DNA from: Glossina fuscipes
Lineage: Eukaryota; Arthropoda; Insecta; Diptera; Glossinidae
Length of the DNA stretch: 64,000 bases
Assembly: GCF_014805625.2 (NCBI RefSeq)
Contig: NW_023998565.1
Location: 1,711,791-1,775,790 of the forward strand
Reading direction: 5' to 3'
Of the stretch, positions 34,301-45,330 are shown piece by piece. The notes beneath the pieces were generated by a model. It made no database searches. It was not told the DNA's origin and saw only the letters and a list, made by a program, of their open reading frames with translations. The position numbers and the translations under genes are program-made. Positions within the stretch are counted from its first letter, which is position 1. Each line of letters opens with the position of its first letter.

Positions 34301-37300
34301 GAAATAACCTTTCTTCAGACATATATATACAACGTATATCGGTTCCTAACTTATACATTTACCTTATACGATGCGCGTACATTCAATAATAATTTAGTTC
34401 ATTACATTCAATCTCTCCCCTTACTATCATGCATTGTTCTTTTCTTTCTGCAAACGAAAACCAAAATTTAATATATTCTACTCTTAAATATTTAAGCGAT
34501 ATTTTGTTGGCTTTGCTCTTCAACTCAAGTGACGAATTGTAAAAAAAATGCTTAGAAGAATATATAAAGGACATGATGTAAATGAAAATATACAACTGAA
34601 ATATCTATATTCAGCACAAGTCGAATCGAATGGATACTACTTATTTCCGATATGATCGATTAAAAAAACAACACAAAATAAAATCACACTGCACACGTTC
34701 ATTGGTTACCTATTTTGGAATACCTAAGTTGTTAATCGACTATCAACTGCAGTTTATATGCAGGCTTGTGAAGTATTCGTGCAAAAAATATAGGAATTAT
34801 TGTCGAACGAGCATAACGACTAGTACTCATCATATATGTAAAGGACGATGCGACAACAGTGAAACAGCGAACTATAAGTGTGTATGTATACTTCAAAAAT
34901 CACCACACAGACACAACGCGTGTGGATACAAGGTATACTATGACTAGCCTTCTTATAGAAGTTCTTAACGTGTAATTGATACGGATCGATTTACTTTCTT
35001 TAAACTTTTTTAAAAGGCTTGAAATTACATTTTGGCCTCCATTAATTAAAAAATGTTTATAGTCTGATGGAAACGGGGTATTAACACTTTTCTAATTCGA
35101 TTTTCCGTTATTGAGTGTTGCCGTATTATCGTCGTATATTCGATTTTCGATAAGCTTATTTAAACATTATTTATTAGCGAGGATTGTCTATTTTGGAGAC
35201 ATCTCGCACTCCTCTTGCCATAGAAGTCTAATTTTTTTTTTACATTTATAGTAAATTCAAATTTGTACAAGCTTGATTGCGCGCAGCAAAATCGCTAAAA
35301 GCGAACGTGCTTCGCGAGAATTACTACGGTTTTACCGTCTTGTAATTTTTCCTCCTTAAAAATCTGCTTAATATTAATTTTTCGATTATTATGATATTAT
35401 TAATTTTTCTTCTCTCCCAAAAAAGAATGAAAATAAGCTTGTTTTAAGGCTGCTAAACTCCTTGAAACTTATACTTCGTATATGATATCAAAATATTCAA
35501 CCATTTTCCTAAGTTTTGCAAAGAACATACTTTGGCGATCGCTGAACTGAATTAACGCCATAAAAAAATCGATTTGTTATACATGATTTACAACAAATTA
35601 TTTGTGATAAACCACGATTTAATGTCAATCACTGCGTTGTATTCGGCTGAAAGTAAAAAGTGTGTACGACAAGAAGAAGGGTATCGAAGATTTGCAGTAA
35701 TCATGTGGCATGGGCATGGAAGAATATAGAACAGAAGATATCAAGTGAACGACAAATGAAAAATCAGATTTTAATGATGACACACGCGTGCAGTGATAGT
35801 AATGATGATGACATCAATGAACGCCCATGTAGTTCTTTCTTTATATTCAGAATGCATATGCATACTTACGGCATTTGACACTTGTATGTGTTGTGTGTCT
35901 ACGGGATTCACGTTAGAGGGAATATTTACTGCCTTTTAATCCTTAATGTCATATTGTGTAAACAAAATTTGTTTGCCTACATTTAAATACATGCACATGT
36001 ACATGTGTAGAAAATACGGGACACAGGAAGGGAGTTGGCTTTGAAAACAATACCAGCATTGTCTTGAGCAATTGAGGTCGGATTAGTAGTAGAAATATCA
36101 TTTCTATATGGAGATCATCGTTGCTACTTTTGTAGTCTGCAAACATTTATTACATTTTCTTAATATAAAAGTGGCGGCAATTGCGTTTTTGTCCAATAAT
36201 GATAAAAATAAATAGCAAAACAGTGAAAAGCAATTTTATAATATTCCAATAAATCTTTCTTGTAGCAGCCGCCGGCAAAAATTTTGTGTCTTATTTGTGA
36301 TGAAATGCATGCTTTTCAAATTAACAGCAGTCAGTTAAATCCAAAGTGAGCTCTCTTCGCATGGTAAACATAGCAAGTTTTAACATAATGGTGAAGATCT
36401 ACCAGTCATTATTTGTTTGTGTTCAGCGGGTATTGATGTACTGTACCATGCATATGCATATGAAACGTTTAGTTTCATTGCTATTTGTGCCTTTTCTTTT
36501 CTCGCCATCCTCTTTGTTTTTCACCAAAGCATTGATTTCCTCGCATAAAAGATATTACTGCTCATCTTTGTGTTGAATCCGTCGTTAAACACGATTTGTA
36601 TTTTAATTGGCCTCAAATAAATATTTATTCACCTTTAACCCTTTTTATGGCTTCCTGTTAGTACGTCTGTCCATCCTTGCTCTATCCACCTAATAATGTT
36701 AAGTGCTTCAATCTTTTAACGACTACAAGAGCAAAAACTTTGCAGAAGCTACATGTAACATATAAGTATATGCCTGTGTGTATGCATGTATGTCTGTTTG
36801 TACCTCTCATTCGCAAATATTTGCTTTTTATTTGCGAAATTATAACAAAAGTTAAAATGTTTTCTCTGATAAAAGTTAAATATTTAATTAATTTTCTTTA
36901 ATATATGTATGAAGGAATACAGTGAGTACTTATGCAAGGAAGTGTGCATACTGTGAATGATTACACAACCATTGGAAGTGTATCTTTATTAAAAGGGATG
37001 CGCAACGCCCTTTTATGAGATTTTAAACGATACTCTTTATTTTAAAGCATGTATGAGTGTTAAAAGCGTACGCTCCGAAATCGACAATTCTAAGTATCAT
37101 TATATTTTCAAATATTCCAATAAATTTTGCTTACCCATTACCGCAATGGGAGCGGCATTAAAAGCCGATTTGTTCTATTTCCCTGTTCTGTCGCTTGGTT
37201 ATATTTGCAACCGGCGCTTTAGCCATAATCTACTCGAATCTCTCGTCAGGAAATTGTCATAGCAAGCACGCACCGACAGTGGAAAACCATGTGTTCTGCA

Positions 37301-40300
37301 TCTGAGTATAAAGCGGCATAATATCGAGGTTAATTTTATGTAACCACTGATAAAAGCAATATTTGTCGTTTAATGATAATACAAGAATCGTGTAACGTAG
37401 TCGAGTTAATTTTTCATATCATTCAGAAACTTCATACCTTAAGCATAATATAGCATAATATAGCGCTACATAAAAGCTGAAAATGTATCTGTTCTTTAGT
37501 ATGTTCTCCATTAAACTTCACATATTTTATGTTTCGCAATTTATTTATATCATATACTTATTTTAAGGAAACTTTCCTACTGGTTTACATTTGCTGCAAG
37601 CTTGTTATAATTTCAAAGTTTTTGGAAGTTTGAGTGCAGACCGAATTCAAAAGATTAAAATCTGCTGAGTATAGGGTATGGTCCGGCAAATCGTACTATA
37701 AATACTGTAATATATTTACTGCTACAAATCCTGCGCTAAGAATTTTTTGTTTGCTCAGTTATTTTTTTCACTGTTTGACACCTAAAGTTTCGAAGGGTTT
37801 GAATAGTACAAGCATTCGTAAGACAACGCTATATCGGTGAATCATATTCTTTTTTTTTTGGTGACTATTTTGAGAAGCTTGACTCTTAGCGCTATAAGTA
37901 AGTTATCAAAGCTCATGAAGATCTTGAAAAATATGAGGAGATTAGGTTGAGATAAATAGATATTCAAAATTAATACATCCACCACCAAAGGGTGTTGTAT
38001 ATTAATTTTGCCGAAACGTTTGCAATTTTCAGAAAGACACTTCATAAACTCCACAATAAGCTGACGTAGTTTGCGACATACCTCGGAAAGTGGACAATAA
38101 GGCCAGTCCGTTGAAACATAGTACAACGTGAACTAAGAACACCTCCGCTCTATGGATTTTCTGCTCACTATTCATAAACTACAACAGGTACACAATAAAA
38201 ATTTCAACGTATATTCTATAAAAATGGAAAAAATCAGCCACATCCGCCTAATATTATAGGGTATGAAAATTTAGTTTTGATGTTTTTTTTTAGATAAAGA
38301 TGATGAATTTGTTCATAGAAGATTTGATCGCAGATGAATGTTATTTTCTTACCTGCTTGCTCCGGCATTCCGAGATGACTTTTGGGCCGTTTTATGGATT
38401 CACAATCAATTAATAGGTACAATTCGTTTTCCCTCAATAAAAACCTATTGATGACTTTGCTTGTGTGATAGGTTGAGTACATTTCATTATTTAGCGTCGC
38501 AATTCAGAATTGGATAAGAGCCGAAACAAATTTGGAGCATTCTGTTCAAATAACATCAGCCGCATTTGTGTTCTGCTAATGTAACTTTCCGTCCCGTTTC
38601 CCAGAAGCTTATATAGTGGCAGAGTTTTTAGACTTGGCATCAGGGAATTACTACTGTTATTGTTGACTGAAGAACAGTTCGCAATAAAGAAAATAACTTT
38701 TGAGTTCAATGTTTTAAGTAAAACGTGTTATAAGGCCTGCATTATGAAACTCATTACAAAATGATTCTGACCGTCTGTACGCCTTGAAATTAGTTGATTC
38801 AAAGCGTAGAGCTGTAACGTTTTTCATGTTCATAGATTTTAAGTGTTTTGTAAAATGCAATTTCAATTGCTAATTTTTTTCAACAATCTGATGCTACACC
38901 AAGCAGCTCTGCCAACTCCTATCTGTGTTATCTGAAGTCTTTTGATATATTTTCTAACTCTACTTTTAGAAGTCTGAAAGTCTTTATTACGCCTACCGTT
39001 TTAAAGTTATTATGTAGCCTGGTCCAGATGACGTCGTCTTACGATTTAAAATTTTTATTGAGCTCTTGTCTGAAGAAAGCACATTTTTTCGCAAGCACAT
39101 TGTTGCGCAAAGAATCTTTTATAATACTCCTTGATTGGAATGCACTTAGAATAGAAATAAAGTTGAAAATTAAAAACGAATACTTAAACTAAGCGCTCTC
39201 ACCAAATTATTTATTTATCTGCTTTCAAAATGTTTTCAGTTGTCATAAGCATTAATTATTTTACCTTCTGTCCATTATTTAGTTAAAGGAAAGTGATATA
39301 CTAATAATTTCTTCACTCATTTCGGCTTCGGGAAGAAGTTTCCATCGCTTCATTCCTCCTTTATTTCGCTTTAAATTTAATGTTAATTAACTTTATCTGT
39401 GTAATAACACTTTGATGGGCGTGTAATGTAAAATATTACATGTTATAACAAGTGTTTCCCTTTCAACTCTTCAATTTGACATTCTGACAGGTCAAACAGA
39501 TTAGTATGTGAAAGACAAAAGAGGTCACACCTTATGGGCATAGCAACCCTTAATATTGAATCGGAAAAGATTGGCGCAGTAACAGACTGAAAGTGGAGGA
39601 ATAAACGGACGCATGAGCCATAGTGGTGTGAAAATGATTAAGTGAAAAATGTTAATGTGAATAACAATTATTGAAATAAATTTTTATTAGTGCGTAAATA
39701 TCTGTATGAAGTATAAAGCATTTCACGTTTTAATTGCCTTCTGAGTTATACAGGCAAAATATAAAAAGAATATATTATACGTAAAATGAACATGTTGCAT
39801 TCAACTAATGTAGTAAATGCCATACACACAGTAATTATAGAATGGAAATAAACAATACTACCTTGGATCCGAGGAACGTTTTCAGTTCATCCAAACGAGC
39901 TTCGATTGCGTTGACGCAACATATGATCGCTGCAATGTGGTAGTGCGCTGACTACCACATTACTTAGTAAGTATTTGTGACCAGCTGTTTAGCGGCAGAA
40001 AAATTCTGCACATATAAGGCATAGGATACAAGAAACGTATCGTTATTGGAGAAGCACTTTAAGTTATAGTGCTTGGATTAATACCTTAGAACGCCATATG
40101 CGATAATATGGTGCGTGTAGTACTCCCAGAGAAAGTGAAAATAGGGGGTTAGCACCAGAGACCATTCTCCTAATAACATTTAGGAAATATTGCGCTTGAT
40201 ATTGCGTGAAGTTGACCGAAATTAAATGTTTTTCTCTCCCCAATAATTTAGTGATAAATATGTTGCACGACCTGCAAAAATGGCAAGCAGATTTGCCGCA

Positions 40301-40747
40301 TATGTATTGGAAAGACAAAGAAATGAGAAGCTCACATCACTAAATATCAAGCGTATTGGATTACCATGGCGAAAACCGCTTGCGTAAACAAACCGGCGTA
40401 TGTAAATAATGATTTTAGCTTACCCGGTTAGTTGTGAAATGTCGCCGTCTTAAAAATACCGGAAAACTATATAAATTTCTCATCGAAATGATCGTTCTTG
40501 TATCGCAAGGTTTCGCGCTTGCTATTCGCTTTTCGTTGATAATTTCAATCGCACTTTTTGTTTACAAATTGACCGTGCATTTTATTGATTAGTTCCAAGG
40601 TATTCTCAATAAATGAGTTCAATTTAAAGAAACTTGAGGAAGAATTTTTGATTTTTCAAAATTTTTAAAATTCAAAAAATGCTTCAAAGTACACTACGGG
40701 AATTTGCTAATTTTGTCTTTGTCTTTTAAAAATTATCTTGTCAGGTC
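34301..40747. other. Intergenic AT-rich interval, no supported gene
   Basis: Mostly short chance frames. A minus-strand stretch at 37842-38126 has a balanced composition and a faint likeness to an insect odorant receptor C-terminus; it is described among the findings. A perfect 11-bp hairpin lies at 39934-39961. Another minus-strand open stretch (40064-40318) is not recognised. Confidence 0.55.
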
Positions 40748-40979
40748 AGGCTTATTTTATTATTATTATTATTATTATTTTAATTTTAGACTAATGAAAT
40801 GAATTCTTAGACTAAAAAAAGACATTGAGCACTAGCAACACAGGCTATCGGCTCTAATTATAAAAAAGAATAATAAAATGTGCATTAGATAATGAGCTTA
40901 GTAGTATTAATAAAGTAATGTATAGAATTGATATTCTGTTCTGAAGCTGATTGTAGAATGTTCAAAGGGTTAATCGTTC

Positions 40980-43243
40980 CAAATGCAATACTTCTAGCCA
41001 AGGAAAAGTTGAGGCAGTCGCAGAGAATGTGCTTTATAGTAAGAGTTTGTCCACAACAGATTGCAGATTGGGGAAGAAGACTTCTTCAGGATCCATTGGT
41101 GAGTTGCAATTGTATGACCAAGGCGAATTCTCGAGAATGTTTGGATCTTGGTTTTCTCAACATTTGTTGGATATAGAGGTGGAGTTAATTGAGGGTTAAT
41201 GCAAGAGTAGTGTTGATGATGGTATTGTAAATTTCCTTCTGCAATTTTCTCTTTAACTTTTCTTCCAATGTATCTTTGAAGATCGAACTTTTCTTCCAAT
41301 GTATCTTTGAAGATCGAACTTTTCCATGACATCATCCATAGTTAGAGGAGCAGAAGCATACTTTGCCGCTCGATCAGCCTGCTCATTTCCCAGTAAACCG
41401 ATTTGACTTGGTACCCATAACATTTTAATTTTTCCGTCGGGTGTAGTAATTATATTCCTTAATTTGTTGATGGTGCTCCATCTCGAAGTCGAAGGATTCC
41501 GGACAGCTTGTAATACAGACAAACTGTCGGTAACAATAACGGTTTTGAGTTTGTTTTTATGGGCAAGGTTGGTAGCGTGATGGATAGCTCTGGCTTCCGT
41601 TGTGAAAGTTGAAGTACTTTCGTGAAATATGTGGTTGAGAAGAACCCGTCCTGTAGCATCTACCACCGCACAAGCAGGAGGCAGACCAGGAGATTTTGAG
41701 CCGTCTGTGTACAAAAGATTCTAACCAGTACTGTCCAATACTTGTGTTTTTTCAACTATTAGATTCCTGAAGACGTAATTTGGAGTATCTTCTTTCTTGT
41801 GCATAGACAGTGAGATGTCAAAAGAGCAGTCTTTCAAAATCCAGTTAGCCTTTAACTCATACAGTCTATTTTCTAAAGTTGGGAGACCAGTTTCAATTAT
41901 AATATTATTTATGGGCGTCGTCCGAAAAGCATAACAACTTGCTCTGACGGCTTGGTGATAGACCGGTTTAAGGATGTTGATATTAGATTTGCAACTATTG
42001 CCATAAATTATCAAAGCATAGTCAATCTTGCTTAACACAAGCATTTTGGTAAGATAAGCAATAGTGTTAATATGTGCATGGCTTCTCCAAGCAACGTGCT
42101 GTATGAAATTTACCCTTGTTAAAAGGGAGTTTTTTAACCGAAGACAGTGTGCTTTCCAACGATAATTGTTGGAAAACGTGAGCCCGAGAACATGGAGCGT
42201 CTGCACATTTAGTACTGGTAAGTCGTTAATATGCATCAGTAGGTTTCCTGCATCGCACATTTGTTTTCGACAAATGTGCATTTTTTTTGATTTTTGTATA
42301 GAAATTTTAACTCCTGACGAGTTTGCCCATGTGGAGATCTCACATGCAATAGATTCGAGGATGTTGATTGCTTTCGTGTTGTCTTTTTCTTTTGTAAAAA
42401 TGTATACATGGTCCGCGTAGAGGCAATGTTCCACTCTTGGTACACGTCAAAGAATTTTGCTAATTTCGTTGAAAGCGATCTGGAAAAGCGTGACAGAGAG
42501 AGGAGATCCTTGCGGAATGCCATTCTTTAGCGGAAAGAAATCGGAAAGATGATTGTTGATTCTAACTTTGAACCGCCGATGCGACATGAATGATTTGATG
42601 TAGTTGAAGAATTTGGGTCCGACATTCCATGATTTCAAGAGTCTTAAGATAACAAGAAGACCAACTCTGTCAAATGCTTTTTCGAAATCAATTGAGAGAA
42701 TTGTTACGTGATTTCGTTCGGAAATTGCTTTGCTTGTGAAATAATCAATATGTAACAGAGCGTCGATGCACCCTCTACCCCGCTTGAAACCAACTTGTTG
42801 CTTTGTTATCAGGTTCTTGGACTCAAGAAACCAAGATAATCTAGATGCCATAATCTTCTCTAATACCTTAGAGAGGCAAGATAAAAGAGAAATTGGGCGA
42901 TAATCTGATGCGAAGGAGACATTTTTGATTTTGGAATTGGAACAACTGTTGCCAGTTTCCACATGTAGGGTATATGGCCAGTCATAAATACCGTATTATA
43001 TAGGTCCAGTAATTTCTTTTTACTAGACTTAGGCATAGCACTGATCATTTGGTATGAGCTGCGGTCTAGACCAGGTGTCTTCCCCTTCAAATTGGAGGGA
43101 CAACTTCCAAGTTCTGAGGTAGATACGCAATTTTCCAGGAACATGGCACATCTATCGATATTATTTGAAAGAGGTATTGGAGTCCTTTTATTTTCGATGA
43201 AAGCATTGGAGAAGTTGCTGTCAGAGGAGTATTCACACCACAC
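40980..43243 (-). pseudogene. ORF2 of family 1 copy B: RT, RNase H, C-terminal finger
   Basis: In order on the minus strand: linker (NYFGKVWCEYSSDSNFSNAF), VVPIPKSK, SDYRPISLLSCLSKVLEKI, QQVGFKRGRGCIDALL, motif A SIDFEKAFDRVG, motif B GIPQGSPLSVTLF, motif C region LYADHVYIF, thumb, then RNase H (YTDGSKSPG, TTEARAIHHA, VIVTDSLSVLQAV, GNEQADRAAKYA) and the end FSRIRLGHTIATHQW. Defects are a one-base frameshift in an A run near 42918, a TGA at about 42444, motif C YADD changed to YADH, a TAG near 41718, and a 31-bp tandem duplication at 41256-41317. The RNase H Asp, Glu and Asp residues are present. The copy is dead. Confidence 0.9.
41256..41317 (-). repeat. 31-bp tandem duplication in copy B
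   Basis: 41256-41286 (ACTTTTCTTCCAATGTATCT, then TTGAAGATCGA) is repeated exactly at 41287-41317. Copy A has one unit, so the duplication arose after or during insertion of copy B. It shifts the reading frame. Confidence 0.95.
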
Positions 43244-43284
43244 TTTTCCAAAGTAATTAGAAATCTCATCTGAGGCTTATTTTA

Positions 43285-45100
43285 AATTCCAATTTTCTGT
43301 GAATAAGTCAAACCAAATTGTTATTTTTGGTTGAAAGCAGGTGCATAAGTAAATCGTTGGCATCAGCAAAATTTAGCTTCTGTTTATTGTAACCATTTTA
43401 TCGAAATATTTATTATCCTATGTAAAAATTCACTTGATTTGGAATCTACAAAATACTCAGATCTTTTCAACTTATAAGACATTAATATCATTGTGTAAAG
43501 TGACTAAATAGACCGGTTCGTGTTTACAAAAAAATAATTCGAAAACGAAGACATAACGCGGTGTAGCTTGTAGTATCTCTCTGCCATCCCGTTTGGTTCC
43601 TATTTTGCACTTTCTGCTTCGATACAAACGCTATATCAAAAGATTGAAGATTTGAAGTTTTAAGATTATTAAAACACAGCTGTTTAGCAGATTCTAAGGA
43701 AATTCCGCCATGTGCTCTCGATATTGTGCTGCTGAACTCTGAGGTGTTAATAGCAAGAATCTTGAACCTATCTCTGAAAATTGCTGTTTCCGTTACGTTA
43801 GAAAACCAATTTCCTTCTTCTCTTTCTATCCTACAAAAATTACAATAGACATCTGGCAGATAACTATAAGACATCTCTAAGCACATTATTACTCAAAGTT
43901 TTTCGTCTTCTATTAAACCGTTTATATCTTCGCAAAGCAGATCAACCATTACAAAGCTTTCAAAGGTAACACTTCTTATTTAATTTAGTTTACAGAAATA
44001 AATTAGTGAAGTAATAAGAACTAATAAATATATATTATTATATGAGTAGTCAACGCGAATTTTGGCCCGCAACAAAAAGGTCCGTTTTGGAAATCGGGAA
44101 AAATTGTGATGAGCAAAAAAAGAAAAAAAAAGGTCCTTTTTGTTGCGGGCCAAAATTCGCGTCGACGTTCTCCCATATATAATACTTATATTAGATTTAA
44201 AACCAACATCGCTTCTTAGGAATACGTAACAAATGCATTAGCTTAAAACTTAAAATATGGGTATATAAAATGGTAGATTTCGAGTAATACTTATATTGAT
44301 TAGGAGCGAAAAGACCAATTGTTTCCCGATTAAAACAAAACCCATTTATAATTGATAATTACGTAGATTACTCCATAACTTTATACATTTCGTAACGAAC
44401 ACTTTTGAATATGTGGAATATCTATCTTTTCGGAAAAAAAGACTCATAGGATCTAACAAACATCAAAGGGTTATACAGATACTTGCGCATGTGCATATAA
44501 ATAATCTCATTAATGATGATCAGATTCGTACATTCAATTCAAATCCAGTTTGAAAATTCTTAATGATCATATTCCCGTATTGCCATATCCGTACGGCTGG
44601 TCGAAACTTATTATTGGAAGAGTAATCAGTATTAGCTTCAGGATATACGTTATCGCTATGAGATACGTGAGGGACACTAAAACATTTAAGTTGTTTGAAC
44701 TTATGCTCACTACACACACATCGAAAGGTAACAGTTGTAGCTTTCTAAAAACATTATGTACCCTGACTCCGCTGTATTTGATGTAATCACATTTTCATTA
44801 AACGCATACATTTACTCTAGAATTCAGCTTGAGATTACAAACAACAAACAAACAAATTCAACTTGAGTATTTGCTATTACTATCTAAAATTAAGTGCGAT
44901 ACTCTTAACTATAGATTATTTTCATGTGAACAATAGGCAATTTTGCGTAGATCATAACTTTTTCGTCCAATATAATCTTCCGAAAAGCCCCAACGGGCAT
45001 GACAAACGTGTTTGGGCATCATCAGTATAAAAGTGAATTTTCGCATTGCAACACGAGGTTGTCAACATCCTAATAAATGCACTAAAAAATGCAAGTCAAT
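43285..45100. other. Intergenic interval with a foldback element and an unrecognised open frame
   Basis: The minus strand is open at 43524-43886 (120 residues, unrecognised). A near-perfect inverted repeat lies at 44049-44166. The remainder is AT-rich and unassigned. Confidence 0.55.
44049..44166. repeat. Foldback / MITE-like inverted repeat
   Basis: Arms 44053-44080 and 44135-44162 are perfect 28-base inverted repeats; with one mismatch they extend to 44049-44166. The arm contains ACGCGAATTTTGGCCCGCAA. The 54-base loop is A-rich. No target-site duplication was found. It could be a non-autonomous DNA transposon or a solitary terminal palindrome. The transposon family is not recognised. Confidence 0.85.
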
Positions 45101-45104
45101 TTGG

Positions 45105-45330
45105 AAGTACTCAACAGTTTTTTTCAGAAAGTCGACAAGAAGTTATTAATCTTCACATATTAATACCTATTTTCAAGCTATGGCTCCATTAACTTGATTG
45201 CAGAGGGCTTGGACCCAAAGTAAAACTTAAGTTTCTTTAAAAACGGCTAATGGTCAACAGTTCCAAATGCTTGAGAAAAATTAATCATGGTCCAATTTGC
45301 AAATCCTTCTCTACCATACGCTTGGCGAGT
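45105..45330 (-). pseudogene. Fossil non-LTR reverse transcriptase fragment
   Basis: The minus strand reads MINFSQAFGTVDH, a stop, PFLKKLKFYFGSKPSAIKLM, and after further stops RYxYVKINN. This matches RT motif A and the following helix of CR1/Jockey-type elements (DFSKAFDTVDH..LL.KL..YG......, NR.QYVKIN). The catalytic Asp of motif A is N here (INFSQAF). Similarity may continue weakly to about 45600, but I cannot define the ends. Confidence 0.65.

Larger units (their letters stand above)
40760..43272 (-). mobile_element. 5'-truncated I-factor-like element, copy B, with 12-bp target-site duplication
   Basis: About 2.5 kb on the minus strand, bracketed by the direct repeat AGGCTTATTTTA at 40748-40759 and 43273-43284. 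The left end is a TTA run, the (TAA)n 3' tail. It contains the ORF2 linker, reverse transcriptase, RNase H and C-terminal finger region, but no ORF1 and no endonuclease, as expected from incomplete reverse transcription. The 3' 600 bases are nearly identical to copy A. It is the best reference in this window for family 1. Confidence 0.94.

Noticed and set aside
34630..34947. Plus-strand Cys-rich 105-residue frame, at first sight a secreted peptide
   Set aside because: No signal peptide, irregular Cys spacing and no splice or promoter support; likely chance.
44049..44166. Reading the foldback as a microRNA precursor
   Set aside because: The arms are perfectly paired with a large A-rich loop, and their GC-rich ends suggest a transposon terminus rather than a pre-miRNA hairpin.
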